From NCBI RefSeq assembly GCF_963668385.1, contig NZ_OY764327.1:310001-374000 (forward strand): 64,000 bases of DNA, written 5' to 3'. The notes beneath the pieces are model-generated. The model saw only the letters and a list, made by a program, of their open reading frames with translations. It had not been told where the DNA came from and did no database searches. The first letter of the stretch is position 1; every line of letters starts with the position of its first letter. Origin of the DNA: an uncultured Carboxylicivirga sp. GTDB taxonomy: Bacteria; Bacteroidota; Bacteroidia; Bacteroidales; Marinilabiliaceae. Both the position numbers and the translations under genes were made by a program. This document shows, piece by piece, positions 25,959 to 35,443 of the stretch.

Positions 25959-27250
25959 GCATCTTTTTTAATTCCAAACGACGGATCAATCTTTAAAAAC
26001 CGGATAATAACAAAAGCAGGTATAGTGCAAATCATCACCCAAATAAAGAAGTGTTGATAGCCGATCATCTCCTGCAGCCAACCCGAGATCATGCCGGGTA
26101 TCATCATTCCCAAAGCCATAAAACCGGTACAAAAGGCAAAATGAGCTGTTTTATGCTCTCCTTCTGATACATATATCTGATACAACATAAAGGCCGTAAA
26201 ACCAAAACCATAGCCAAACTGCTCAACAGCAACAGCCGCACTTATCAACACAATAGAATTGGGTAAAGCATACGAAAGATACACATACACCAGGTTTGGC
26301 AGGTTGATGGCAAAAACCATGGGCCATAGCCAGTATTTCAATCCTTTTTTCGATACAACCAATCCACCTAATATTCCACCAATAGTCAGGAACATTACTC
26401 CGATGGTTCCATATACCACACCCACATCGCTGGTGCTTAATCCCAAGCCGCCAACTTCTGGTTTATCCAGCAAAAAAGGAGAAGCCATCTTTACCAATTG
26501 CGATTCGCCCAATCGATAGGTTAAAAGCATCCCCATTATCAACCAGATGTCTTTCTTTGCAAAGAAGGTAACGAAGGTATGTCCGAAATCATCCATGATC
26601 TCATTCAGGCTCTTCACTTCCTTATCTTCATCTTTGGTAGGATGAGGCAATACCAGTTTATGATACACAGCCAGCAAAAGAAACAGAGCTGTGATCACAT
26701 AAAAAGTAAGCGACCATGCCAGTGGAATGCTGGGAGCATCCTTTCCAAACAGCATCATCTCCTCTAACTGACCTGCCAGATAAACCAGTAAACCTTGTCC
26801 GGTAATCATGGCTATTCGATAAAAAGTGCTTCGTATTCCAACAAAATAGGCTTGCTGACTATCATCCAAACCATACATATAAAAACCATCAGCGGCAATA
26901 TCGTGGGTAGCTGAGCTAAAGGCCAGCAACCAGAAAAATGCCAGCGTTGACTGAAAGAAAAAAGTAGTGGGAATGGTAAAAGCTACACCAGCCAGACCAG
27001 CACCTATCAGTAGTTGCATACTAACGATCCACCAGCGTTTACTTTTCAAAATATCAACTATCGGGCTCCAAATGGGTTTAATTACCCAAGGCAGATACAA
27101 CCACGAAGTATACAGGGCAATATCCGTATTGGAGATGTCGAGCTTCTTATACATGATAACCGCCAAAGTCATTACCACCACATAGGGTATGCCTTCAGCA
27201 AAATAGAGTGTGGGCACCCAGGCCCAGGGAGATGTAGATTTTTTATTCAT
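25949..27250 (-). CDS. AmpG-like muropeptide permease (MFS)
   Basis: A 433-residue, 12-helix MFS protein. The start PWAWVPTLYFAEGIPYVVVMTLAVIMYKKLDISNTDIALYTSWLYLPWVIKPIWSPIVD is the typical AmpG opening (F-x-GxP and W-x-KxxW-xPxxD). LLAFSSATHDIAADGFYMYGL is also characteristic (DIAxDGxA in AmpG). AmpG proteins import anhydromuropeptides or GlcNAc-anhMurNAc, and related Bacteroidota permeases (MurT in Tannerella) import MurNAc. With MurQ and an amino-sugar kinase nearby, MurNAc or a muropeptide fragment is the likely substrate. The final codons (KKDASR) lie within a TAGC-type repeat. Confidence 0.88.
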   Translation of the reverse strand: MNKKSTSPWAWVPTLYFAEGIPYVVVMTLAVIMYKKLDISNTDIALYTSWLYLPWVIKPIWSPIVDILKSKRWWIVSMQLLIGAGLAGVAFTIPTTFFFQSTLAFFWLLAFSSATHDIAADGFYMYGLDDSQQAYFVGIRSTFYRIAMITGQGLLVYLAGQLEEMMLFGKDAPSIPLAWSLTFYVITALFLLLAVYHKLVLPHPTKDEDKEVKSLNEIMDDFGHTFVTFFAKKDIWLIMGMLLTYRLGESQLVKMASPFLLDKPEVGGLGLSTSDVGVVYGTIGVMFLTIGGILGGLVVSKKGLKYWLWPMVFAINLPNLVYVYLSYALPNSIVLISAAVAVEQFGYGFGFTAFMLYQIYVSEGEHKTAHFAFCTGFMALGMMIPGMISGWLQEMIGYQHFFIWVMICTIPAFVIIRFLKIDPSFGIKKDASR

Positions 27251-27321
27251 TTTTTTATGTCCGAAGCGCTTGATCCGAAGTCGGTGACGCCATTTTATAT
27301 TTTTGTTTACTTAAGCAACAA

Positions 27322-27410
27322 TCCCCCTCTGTCTGTCGACATCTCCCCAAGGAGAGAATTACCTTGTGCCATCTTCCCCTCGGGGAAGTGCCCGTTTGGG
27401 CGATGGGGGA
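27322..27410. repeat. Cloverleaf-like multi-hairpin intergenic element
   Basis: An outer stem TCCCCC (27322-27327)/GGGGGA (27405-27410) encloses three hairpins: TCTCC-ccaa-GGAGA (27342-27355), TTCCCC-tc-GGGGAA (27374-27387) and GCCC-gttt-GGGC (27390-27401). It fills the 192-bp gap between two co-directional genes. It resembles REP-like elements of Bacteroidota; no transposase is near. Confidence 0.7.
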
Positions 27411-27442
27411 ATTAATTTCAACTCAAAACGATAATCTGTTAA

Positions 27443-28774
27443 TCAATACCTTTTCTCTAACCCCGCTCCTCTGAAATAATGCATTAAGATACTATTATAA
27501 TCGTAACCTTTAGCTCCCATCATTGCAGCTCCAATCTGGCAAAGGCCAACACCATGTCCCCAGCCTGCACCTTTTAGAATAAATTTCACTTGGTTATTTT
27601 CTTCCACTTTCTCAACAACAAAAGCTGAACTATAGAGATGGGATTCAGATAATGCCTTACGAATTTCCAGCTCCTTTCCGATAATCATGGTCTTTTTATC
27701 GCCAACAATTTTCAGTTTTATTAGTCGGGATGAATCACCCCGCTCAACAGGTATTAACTCCTGTATAGTACCAAAATCAATACCTGTCCGTTTAGCAACC
27801 AGCTGGCTTATTTCTTCCTGAGTATATTCAACTTTCCAACGATAAAAGTCGTTTGTTTCCTGATCGTAATCATTTAACACCTGACTTAATACCTCCTTAT
27901 CATTGGTATTACAAAATGCATCGGGTTCTCCCAGCATCCATTTTTCGGCTGATGATTCATTCTTCAAGTCTAAACTAAAACCTTTCGGATCAAATTCATT
28001 ATCAACAAGCTTTTGCAGATAAGGATGATTAACAGGTTCCCAAACATTCTCAAATACCTCAACCATACCTCCGCAACACTTCGAGAAACGGGCATCGCAA
28101 ATAGCTCCTTCGTATGTCAAAACTTCGCCCCAGGTTTCTTTAACTGCCTGCACAACCATTGGTGTATTGGCCCGGGTTATTCCCTGATAACGTTGACAAT
28201 GATCGTCGGCACACACATCAAAATTGGCATGATCCTCCCGATCGTACCATCTGATTAATTCGGTTTCGGTTTGATAAGTTGAGCTATATTTCTCCACTTT
28301 TTGTTCTAAAGCTTTATTCTTTTCGATCTGTGCCAACAGCCAGCTTCGTGAAATAACCGCATGAGCCTTCAATAGCTGTAATGACGAGGTTGCACTCATC
28401 TCCGATGAAATCACACTCATCAGATAATCCTCAACCGAAAGAATATTGATTGCAGTGATTTTTTCATCTTCAATCAGCAGTTTTAAACCACCCCTGAAAA
28501 CCTGATCTTCATCGCGCTGCCAATGAAAATTAATACCTATGGTAACATTATGGAGTGTAAACTGACAATCTTCATTCATCGGGTTCAGAACAGCAACTGA
28601 CGATACTTCAATTTCTTTTTCTCCATTTCTCAATATCAGATCAGATCCCTTTATTTGAACTTTCCATCTTCCGGATAGTTTTTCTCCTTTTTCGGTTTGA
28701 TAAATCCCTTCTAAAGTAAATTCTACTGTAGGTTTAAACAGAATCCCCACATTGATTACGGGTATATTATTCAT
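27443..28774 (-). CDS. SpoIID/LytB-domain protein
   Basis: A 443-residue protein. The SpoIID core is clear: INILSVEDYLMSVISSEMSATSSLQLLKAHAVISRSWLLAQ (about 110-150), with the catalytic-type Glu in SSEM, later the CCGGMVE segment (KCCGGMVEVFENVW) and the C-terminal GAGWGHGVGLCQIGAAMMG. SpoIID is a lytic transglycosylase that cleaves glycan strands after stem peptides are removed. I see no clear signal peptide at the annotated start (NNIPVINVGILFKP), so its location is uncertain. It overlaps the DUF4922 gene by 8 bp and lies in the same operon as a peptidoglycan amidase, the activity SpoIID depends on. Confidence 0.88.
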   Translation of the reverse strand: MNNIPVINVGILFKPTVEFTLEGIYQTEKGEKLSGRWKVQIKGSDLILRNGEKEIEVSSVAVLNPMNEDCQFTLHNVTIGINFHWQRDEDQVFRGGLKLLIEDEKITAINILSVEDYLMSVISSEMSATSSLQLLKAHAVISRSWLLAQIEKNKALEQKVEKYSSTYQTETELIRWYDREDHANFDVCADDHCQRYQGITRANTPMVVQAVKETWGEVLTYEGAICDARFSKCCGGMVEVFENVWEPVNHPYLQKLVDNEFDPKGFSLDLKNESSAEKWMLGEPDAFCNTNDKEVLSQVLNDYDQETNDFYRWKVEYTQEEISQLVAKRTGIDFGTIQELIPVERGDSSRLIKLKIVGDKKTMIIGKELEIRKALSESHLYSSAFVVEKVEENNQVKFILKGAGWGHGVGLCQIGAAMMGAKGYDYNSILMHYFRGAGLEKRY

Positions 28775-29720
28775 TATTATGATTTTCGATTAACAACATT
28801 GCGAATTGCTCACAACCGGAAGAACTCATACAAACCTGATTTAATATTTCTTCCACATCTGTTGATGATAACTTTTCGTAATCTTCCAAGCGGGGAGTGA
28901 TAAAAACTCCGCCCATATCAACCGAAGCGGGACTAATTAAAATCTGTTCTTTTCCTTCTTTAAAATAACAATCAGGTCGGTGCAGAATGCGTGGAAAAAT
29001 ATGAACAACCAATTCCCCCTCTTCAAAATAAGTTAGCACATTCATCATTGGCTCCACCTCATCCGGTTGGTTCTTTTGCAACAACACATATAAGTCATTA
29101 AACAAAGTAACCAAAGCCTCCATATCATCAGCCATAAAAGTTATTACACCCCGGTTATAGTTCCCCCAGGTATAAATAGCCACCTCATCAACCAGCCCTG
29201 TTAGATTTGCATATCTGCCGGATCTAAAATCAGCTTCGATCGGCATAAAATCCTTATTGCCCGCCTGAAAATGAAAATGATCGGGTGCTGATGCTCCGCA
29301 GTTAGGACCGTTATAAAACAAAGTAAAATCTGGCAACTCATATGCTAATTCCAACATCGATTGAAAATAAGGCTGAATCAACTGTGGAGTATGATTATTG
29401 TGTGGAATGGTTAAGTGACTCCGGAAAATAGGAAACGGATTAATCAGGATGGTATAATCATCAAAACTAACACCCTCCTGCTCTTTGGGTCGGTTACTTT
29501 CACATAAGAAACAAGGCCTCGCTTCAATTGATTGGGCATCAACCTTTGCTGCCGACGATCGAATACGCTCAGGATTAAATTGCACTTTAATCTCACTGCC
29601 TCCCGATAAAGTTAAGCTGCGTGTTTTCACTTTATCCAAACCGGCATAATTCTTCTTTGCCGCTTCCCAATTGATAAGCTGAGATTTAATCAGCTGATTT
29701 ACCTTATATGATGTTTCCAT
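28767..29720 (-). CDS. DUF4922 HIT-like nucleotidyl phosphorylase/transferase
   Basis: A 317-residue protein. The family is recognised by EARPCFLCESNRPKEQ (a zinc-type CxxC), the INPFPIFRSHLTIPHNNHTPQ segment and the HIT-superfamily active site DHFHFQAG (H-x-H-x-Q). GalT and Ap4A/GDP-galactose phosphorylase enzymes share this layout, so it probably transfers a nucleotidyl group to phosphate or a sugar phosphate, but its substrate is not established. It is translationally coupled to the SpoIID gene (8-bp overlap), and a glycosyltransferase gene precedes it. Confidence 0.82.
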   Translation of the reverse strand: METSYKVNQLIKSQLINWEAAKKNYAGLDKVKTRSLTLSGGSEIKVQFNPERIRSSAAKVDAQSIEARPCFLCESNRPKEQEGVSFDDYTILINPFPIFRSHLTIPHNNHTPQLIQPYFQSMLELAYELPDFTLFYNGPNCGASAPDHFHFQAGNKDFMPIEADFRSGRYANLTGLVDEVAIYTWGNYNRGVITFMADDMEALVTLFNDLYVLLQKNQPDEVEPMMNVLTYFEEGELVVHIFPRILHRPDCYFKEGKEQILISPASVDMGGVFITPRLEDYEKLSSTDVEEILNQVCMSSSGCEQFAMLLIENHNNE

Positions 29721-29751
29721 ATTAAATTAATAGTTCTCAGGCAGTAGCCAG

Positions 29752-29802
29752 AAGGCAGAAGTTTAAACTGCCGTTATTAAATAAACTTACAACTTCTGCC
29801 TT
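29752..29802. repeat. Inverted repeat AAGGCAGAAGTT between DUF4922 and glycosyltransferase genes
   Basis: AAGGCAGAAGTT (29752-29763) pairs perfectly with AACTTCTGCCTT (29791-29802), with a further CTTCTGCCT copy at 29808. The stop codon of the glycosyltransferase gene lies inside the right arm. No T-run, so not a terminator. Confidence 0.7.
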
Positions 29803-31264
29803 AAATCTTCTGCCTTTTTACCACTTGTTGACGTGCCTTTAATTCCATCGTCCGGATTTTATCCTTATACAAATTATGCACATTCATTTTATTGATATCC
29901 AATGAAGCATCTGAATTATCCTCCCAGCGACGACACAGATATAACGGATTGTATATACGCCCGATTTGATAATTTCGACTAATGTTCAAACCTAATGCAT
30001 AATCTTCGCCATAACTGGTATTAGGCACTTTTACATCGCGTAAAACAGGCGTATAAAAAGCCCGAGGTGCACCCAACCCGTTTATACGAAGCGCATTGTT
30101 TCGTCCATTATCAGGCGTCCATTCTTTATGATCGATTAATCCGGGAGGAATCTCTTCCAGCTTGAAATTAACCATTTGATAACTACCCACCACCATGGCA
30201 CAATTCTGCTCATAAAACGCTTTTACAACTTGCTCAAGAACTGTTTCATCAATATATAAATCATCGCTATCGAGCTGAACAGCAAACTTACCACATCGCT
30301 CATCTTCAGCTCCTCTGTTCCAGCAACCACCTATTCCCAAATCATCACGCTCAGGAATGATATGCACGATTCGATCATCCTTAAATGACTGAATAATTTC
30401 AGTTGTTTTGTCTGTAGAATGATTATCAACTATAATGAGGTTAAATGCAAAATTGGTTCTTTGCTTCAACACCGATTCAATGGCATCAGCAACCGTCTTC
30501 TCCCTATTTCGGACAGGAATAATCACCGAAGCCTCAACAGGAAATTTCGACTCAGAAAATTCTATCTTTTTAAAATCGGGTTTCAAATAAGCTCCAACCT
30601 TTTTGAGATGGGCAGTACATGCCAGTTCCATTTCAACTTGACGATCGCGGTTACGAGGATCGACATAATCGAACATTTTCTCACCCGATTTGCGTGTATC
30701 CAACTCAACCTCGGTATATAACAACTCAGGCAAATGAAACAACTCATAATTTTGCGAAACCCGAAGACGTACATCGTATAAAGCAGCAAATTTATAATCG
30801 GCATCCATTTCGTTAATCGCCTTTACAAAAGCTTCCTTCTTGAAAAACATTAACGATCCAAAATCAAAATCATCTCTCAAACTGCCTTCCTGATAATCAA
30901 TTACAGGATGAGCTGCTAATTGCCCTTCTTTTCGCTCATAGAAATCGGAATAAACCATTCCGGCACCGGTATCTGCACAAGCTTTACTCATTCGTTCCAA
31001 TGCATTTTGCCCCAATACTAAAGCCATTGGTTTGGTATAAACAGCTACATATTTCCCCAACGATTTCTTAACCAAAACTTTCCATGTAGAAGTTGCATAA
31101 ATTCCACCTTCAGCAACTAAAACATCAACTCCTTCAACATCTACAACCTCAGGTGCAACAACTATTATCTTCTCAACCATAGCAGAGTCTTTCAGAGTCT
31201 TTATGGTTGATTTTAATTCTTCTATTGGTGCATATGGTAGGATGCACGTTATATTTTTGTTCAT
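29801..31264 (-). CDS. Family 2 glycosyltransferase with two GT-A-like domains
   Basis: A 487-residue protein without membrane helices. The C-terminal half (about 240-470) is a full GT2 domain: EASVIIPVRNREKTVADAIESVLKQ, LIIVDNHSTDKTTEII, and the metal motif VQLDSDDLY. The N-terminal half (about 1-230; ITCILPYAPIEELKSTIKTL, MVYSDFYER) looks like a second, degenerate GT-A domain without a clear DxD. It belongs to the operon with DUF4922, SpoIID and AmpG-like genes. Acceptor and donor sugars cannot be predicted. The last codons are formed by a GGCAGAAG repeat. Confidence 0.85.
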   Translation of the reverse strand: MNKNITCILPYAPIEELKSTIKTLKDSAMVEKIIVVAPEVVDVEGVDVLVAEGGIYATSTWKVLVKKSLGKYVAVYTKPMALVLGQNALERMSKACADTGAGMVYSDFYERKEGQLAAHPVIDYQEGSLRDDFDFGSLMFFKKEAFVKAINEMDADYKFAALYDVRLRVSQNYELFHLPELLYTEVELDTRKSGEKMFDYVDPRNRDRQVEMELACTAHLKKVGAYLKPDFKKIEFSESKFPVEASVIIPVRNREKTVADAIESVLKQRTNFAFNLIIVDNHSTDKTTEIIQSFKDDRIVHIIPERDDLGIGGCWNRGAEDERCGKFAVQLDSDDLYIDETVLEQVVKAFYEQNCAMVVGSYQMVNFKLEEIPPGLIDHKEWTPDNGRNNALRINGLGAPRAFYTPVLRDVKVPNTSYGEDYALGLNISRNYQIGRIYNPLYLCRRWEDNSDASLDINKMNVHNLYKDKIRTMELKARQQVVKRQKI

Positions 31265-31291
31265 AATTTAATATTATTCATTCTTAATTTA

Positions 31292-31507
31292 CCCTCAGGC
31301 TGCTGAGCTTTTGGCTTCACCTATTTTCAATTCATTTCTTTTCTTGATAAAAGAAACGAAACAAAGAAAATCAAGGCTACATCTAGAATTTCATTATGAC
31401 TATTACCTTACTTTAAGTGCGGCCGAGTGATCTTCGAACAAGTTCTCAGCTTCTCGGTCTTTCTAAAAGTAAGTTCTTATTCATAATTCATTCTACCTGA
31501 TGCCATT
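31292..31507 (-). repeat. Structured intergenic repeat, copy 1
   Basis: Fills the gap between the amidase and glycosyltransferase genes. Stems on the plus strand: CTCAG/CTGAG (31294-31307); ATTTTC/GAAAAT (31323-31328, 31366-31371); TTTCTTTT/AAAAGAAA around CTTGAT (31335-31356); ATTATGA/TCATAAT (31393-31399, 31481-31487); CTTACTTT/AAAGTAAG (31407-31414, 31466-31473); CCGAG/CTCGG (31423-31427, 31453-31457). The CCGAG/CTCGG stem is CCGGG/CCCGG in the other three copies. Confidence 0.85.
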
Positions 31508-31519
31508 CCTTCATATAAG

Positions 31520-34456
31520 CTATTTTCCACTCCTCATGTAAAAAAGATCCAGTATTTCCTTCATCAAATTATCACGTTCCTGTTCTGAAATTATTGTCTC
31601 GAACGGAAAGCCTAAAACAACCGTTTTATACTCTCCCTCATACAACGTTCCTGCACTTGAATTATTCTCTTTATATCTGAATGCCGTTACCGCATTTTCT
31701 CCAACAGGCTCAATGGCATCAGGTGCTTCCACACTATAAAAATCAGGATGATAAGCTGCATTAAAACTAAGCTCTCCAGAAAAATAAGGCATTGCAAAAT
31801 TACTTGCATAAACATCCCCGCTTTTTACGGCATGATTGGTTCGCCATTTGAACTTGAGCACATCCATAGCAAACTGAGCCGCCAACGTATCCTTTGTAAG
31901 ATGAATATCAGATCCCACATAAGCACCACTTATAAAAACGTTCTGATTATTCTGGGTCAAGCTGCTCAGCTTTGCCATAAATTCAGGCGTATATATTTTA
32001 TAGCGAACCGTATTGTTTTTGTACGACACCGTTGTTTTTTCTTCTCCTAAAATGATATCAACCACTTTATAAGCTGAAGCATCATAGTCGCTTTGATTAA
32101 ATGCTTCATCACTCACCGAAACAAATGAATATCCGGCTTTCAGTATCGAATGACCATGCAGATAAACATTATCAAAGGTGTTTCCCTTGATGATCTTGCC
32201 TTCGTAGTCGGCATAGCTTGCTCCCCACCCGGGACTATCATCATCCAACCATGGCGATTGTCGATCGAAATCGTACTGAAAACCTGTAAAAGCAATATCG
32301 TATCTATCTGGCACACCCTGATCATCCCACCAGGCAATACCCGCAAAATCTCCTTCATCAATAAAAGCCGGAGCACTGACCCGATCAAAGGCATTTACAA
32401 CCAATACTTTTTCAGCATCCTCTGTGGCTATACCCATTGACAATATTTCGCTTGCGAAGCTTTCTCCACCTTCATTTATGGCCGACACTTTATAGCTGAT
32501 TATTTGTCCCGCATCAGGTTCCGGAAACAGAAATGAGGTTCCGTTCACAATCACTCCGTTATCAAAACCATTATCATTAATCCGTTGATACACTTTATAT
32601 TTTGTTGGTTTGGCTGATGGCTCCATAGGATCATCAACCGGCTGCCAGCTTAATTCATATCCGCTACTTGTTTCTTTTATTGCCAATTGATCAACAGGCA
32701 AAGGCTGAACCACATAACCCCGTCCTTCCTGATACGCCAAAAATTTAAGCATCCCTTTATAAACAGCCCGACAAACATCAAACCTGAAATTCGGACCCAA
32801 ACCATATCGCATATCGGCCACATTCTGATGCGACAGTAATTCCAACAACATTGTTGGCACATTAGGACGCCACGCTTCGGAATATTGCTTATCCCAAAGA
32901 CCTCGTCGAGTCCAATCCTGATTATATAAAACGCGAATATCTTCTACAATTTGTGATTGAATAATATCAGCCAAATCGCGACTCACCAACTTGGATTGAC
33001 CATTAGGAAATTTGCCTTCGTCACGCACCGTACTGAAAATTCCCAAAGTGCCAATAACAGAATCGTTAGGAGTTACCCCTGCATCACTGTGAAAAGCAAA
33101 AGCCAAATCAATGGGTAGATTCAAGCCCGATGCATTTTGATCACATAAGTAATTCACCCATTCACCACGGCTCATGTAATCATCCTTGTAATCATTTTTC
33201 TCATCATTCAAGTTAAATGCCAAAGTATCGGGCATACCGGCATACTGCATCCAGTATCGGGCAGCTTCCATATATCTGGGTTTACCGGAAGTCTTTGCTG
33301 CAACAGTTGATATTGCCTGACGAGCCACATTTCCCATACCACCTCCTAAACGAACAGCATCCAACGAAATAGTTCCTTCGCCTGAAACTTCAATAACGGC
33401 ATCTTCATCTGATTTAAAATGAAATGTGCCCAAATAAATCCAGGTTCCACCTCCCATTGTCTGGCTAACCGTATAGCTAGTTTTCCCTCCGCTATGATGA
33501 ATGGTATATTGGACTTTTTTCGATTGATCCTCTCCCTGTTGATAAGAGATATAAACTGCATAATCACCCGTTTCTGAAACCTGCGATCGATATTCAGCCA
33601 CTTTACCGTTGGCATTATCCACCAGTAAAGAAGTACCCATTTGAAAAGGATTATCACCTGCAAACAGGGTGTCTTTATATGCAAAACCGCTTTTACTAGA
33701 AGTATCTGTTCCTTCTTCTTGTTGAAATACAGATTGCCCTGTACAAAAATCATTATCGATAATCACTTCATTTGTTTGCAGGCATCGTTCGCGAGGCAAG
33801 AAAACCGTAGCCCCGGAATTTTCTAGCATAGGCAATAAATACGGCAACACATACGACATGGTATAAATATCTTCAACCGTTCCATAAAGGCGAGCCCGCT
33901 GCCACTCCCATCTATCCAGTTTTTGATCGAAATGATAACCATGACTATGCCAAAGAGCTATCAACTCATCTGATAAGCCTTCTGAATAATGTAACTGGTC
34001 TTCTCGTTTTATAAAGTTTTCTGATTGCTTCTTTTCTGCGAATCGATCTTTATCAATCTCCTGATTAGTTCGATAGATATTTGGTATCAATTCCGATAAT
34101 TCGTAGCCATTTGTATAAACAACAGTTGAATAATTCTTATGCTTCCTCTTTTGTAAATCTGATAAGCTATTGACAAATTTTTCAACATCATCGTTTCTCC
34201 ATGGAACATAAGATAAGGTGGTATTGTAATAGAAATGCACCTCCTTTGCAAGCTCATCAACCTGAATCGAATCCAATTTAATGGCTCCCAAGCCACCCCA
34301 TTCAGTCATTGGATTTTGCCAATTCTCCACTGACTTATTAAGTCGATGAAGCATTCTCTCGGATTTTTTATCCTGTGCATGAGACGTTGAAATTACTATC
34401 AACATCAAAAATAAAACAACCAGCTTCCTCCTTTTTATAAAACTCATGAATGCCAT
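31520..34456 (-). CDS. Exported N-acetylmuramoyl-L-alanine amidase-like protein with golvesin-type domain
   Basis: A 978-residue protein with a signal peptide (KLVVLFLMLIVISTSHAQ, cleavage near residue 28). Amidase_3-like motifs are spread through the sequence: a His-rich LWHSHGYHF (about 168), AFAFHSDAGVT (about 455, like the family's HxDA motif) and TMLLELLSHQN (about 552, with the C-terminal catalytic Glu). Between them is a beta-rich segment (about 240-380) resembling the golvesin C-terminal-like domain often annotated 'xanthan lyase'. A fibronectin type III-like module follows (about 615-700). It probably removes stem peptides from peptidoglycan outside the inner membrane, supplying the SpoIID-type enzyme and permease of the operon. 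Confidence 0.75.
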   Translation of the reverse strand: MAFMSFIKRRKLVVLFLMLIVISTSHAQDKKSERMLHRLNKSVENWQNPMTEWGGLGAIKLDSIQVDELAKEVHFYYNTTLSYVPWRNDDVEKFVNSLSDLQKRKHKNYSTVVYTNGYELSELIPNIYRTNQEIDKDRFAEKKQSENFIKREDQLHYSEGLSDELIALWHSHGYHFDQKLDRWEWQRARLYGTVEDIYTMSYVLPYLLPMLENSGATVFLPRERCLQTNEVIIDNDFCTGQSVFQQEEGTDTSSKSGFAYKDTLFAGDNPFQMGTSLLVDNANGKVAEYRSQVSETGDYAVYISYQQGEDQSKKVQYTIHHSGGKTSYTVSQTMGGGTWIYLGTFHFKSDEDAVIEVSGEGTISLDAVRLGGGMGNVARQAISTVAAKTSGKPRYMEAARYWMQYAGMPDTLAFNLNDEKNDYKDDYMSRGEWVNYLCDQNASGLNLPIDLAFAFHSDAGVTPNDSVIGTLGIFSTVRDEGKFPNGQSKLVSRDLADIIQSQIVEDIRVLYNQDWTRRGLWDKQYSEAWRPNVPTMLLELLSHQNVADMRYGLGPNFRFDVCRAVYKGMLKFLAYQEGRGYVVQPLPVDQLAIKETSSGYELSWQPVDDPMEPSAKPTKYKVYQRINDNGFDNGVIVNGTSFLFPEPDAGQIISYKVSAINEGGESFASEILSMGIATEDAEKVLVVNAFDRVSAPAFIDEGDFAGIAWWDDQGVPDRYDIAFTGFQYDFDRQSPWLDDDSPGWGASYADYEGKIIKGNTFDNVYLHGHSILKAGYSFVSVSDEAFNQSDYDASAYKVVDIILGEEKTTVSYKNNTVRYKIYTPEFMAKLSSLTQNNQNVFISGAYVGSDIHLTKDTLAAQFAMDVLKFKWRTNHAVKSGDVYASNFAMPYFSGELSFNAAYHPDFYSVEAPDAIEPVGENAVTAFRYKENNSSAGTLYEGEYKTVVLGFPFETIISEQERDNLMKEILDLFYMRSGK

Positions 34457-34473
34457 TAATTCTGTTCAATTAT

Positions 34474-34502
34474 CAAATTTAATTAACTATTGCGAGGAAC
34501 AA
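34474..34502 (-). promoter_or_regulatory. Promoter of the peptidoglycan operon (minus strand)
   Basis: On the minus strand, TTG (complement of 34500-34502), 18 bp, TAAATTTG (complement of 34474-34481), 17 bp before the amidase start. The -7 box is perfect; the spacing is one base short of the usual range. Confidence 0.5.
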
Positions 34503-34600
34503 ACACAAATTTTCGAACCTAGCACCAACTAACCCTAATTATTGCGCCTTCATCTAATCAAAACAACTTACTTTTACATCAATAAAACCAAAGCATCACA

Positions 34601-35440
34601 ATGATATTAATTGCAGACAGCGGCTCTACCAAAACGGAATGGAGACTTATTTCCAATGATCAATTAACCATTGAAACCTGTTTCACAAAGGGAATTAATC
34701 CTTTTTATCAAAGTACAGAAGATATTATTCTTAGCCTTAAGGAATCATCAACCTTGAAAGCTATCCATCCTGAACGCATCTATTTTTACGGTGCAGGATG
34801 TGCGAATACAGAGAAAAATCTTATCGTTGAAGATGCTTTAAAATCATTTTTTAGAGCTGAAAAAATTTTGGTTGATAGCGATCTTACCGGTGCAGCACGA
34901 TCGTTATGTCAGAATGATGAAGGGATTGCCTGCATTTTGGGTACCGGATCCAATTCTTGTCATTACGATGGAGAGAAGATTACATCAAACGTATCGCCAT
35001 TAGGTTTTATCATTGGAGATGAAGGAAGTGGTGCTGTACTAGGCAAAAAGTTATTAGGAGATATTTTGAAAAACCAACTTCCTAACGATTTGATTGATTT
35101 TTTTTTCAACACTTACCAAACAGATAGAGCTGAAATACTGGATCACATTTACAAAAAGCCATTTCCTAACAGATATCTGGCTCAATACACAAAGTTTTTG
35201 TCGGAAAATATTAAAAATGAAGAGCTACAAATTTTAGTAATCGATTCATTTAAAGAATTTATACAACGAAACCTTTTGCAATACAACAATATTGCTCAGC
35301 GTCCCATTCATTTTACCGGAAGCATTGCCTTTTATTTTAAAGAACAGTTGAAAGATGCTCTTTCAAGTTTTGATCTAAAACCTGGAACGATATGTCAATC
35401 CCCTATGGAAGGTTTGATTCGCTATCATCTAGAAAGATAA
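34601..35440 (+). CDS. BadF/BadG-type amino-sugar kinase (GlcNAc/MurNAc kinase-like)
   Basis: A 279-residue ASKHA-fold kinase. Phosphate-1 motif LIADSGSTKTEWRLI (2-16), the DSDLTGAARSL region (about 96-106), phosphate-2 CILGTGSNSCHYDG and GDEGSGAVLGKKLL are typical of the BadF/BadG/BcrA/BcrD-type N-acetylglucosamine kinases. In Tannerella a related enzyme, MurK, phosphorylates MurNAc to MurNAc-6-P. Only 3 bp separate it from murQ, whose substrate is MurNAc-6-P, so MurNAc kinase is the best call. It is divergent from the amidase operon. Confidence 0.87.
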   Translation: MILIADSGSTKTEWRLISNDQLTIETCFTKGINPFYQSTEDIILSLKESSTLKAIHPERIYFYGAGCANTEKNLIVEDALKSFFRAEKILVDSDLTGAARSLCQNDEGIACILGTGSNSCHYDGEKITSNVSPLGFIIGDEGSGAVLGKKLLGDILKNQLPNDLIDFFFNTYQTDRAEILDHIYKKPFPNRYLAQYTKFLSENIKNEELQILVIDSFKEFIQRNLLQYNNIAQRPIHFTGSIAFYFKEQLKDALSSFDLKPGTICQSPMEGLIRYHLER

Positions 35441-35443
35441 AGA

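Noticed and set aside
31292-31507. Possible insertion-sequence remnants at the four-copy element
   Set aside because: No terminal inverted repeats with target duplications and no transposase fragment could be seen; the inverted arms are copy-specific, unlike IS ends.
33346-33753. A 135-codon ORF inside the amidase gene
   Set aside because: Same strand, different frame, with no start context; a shadow of the real gene.
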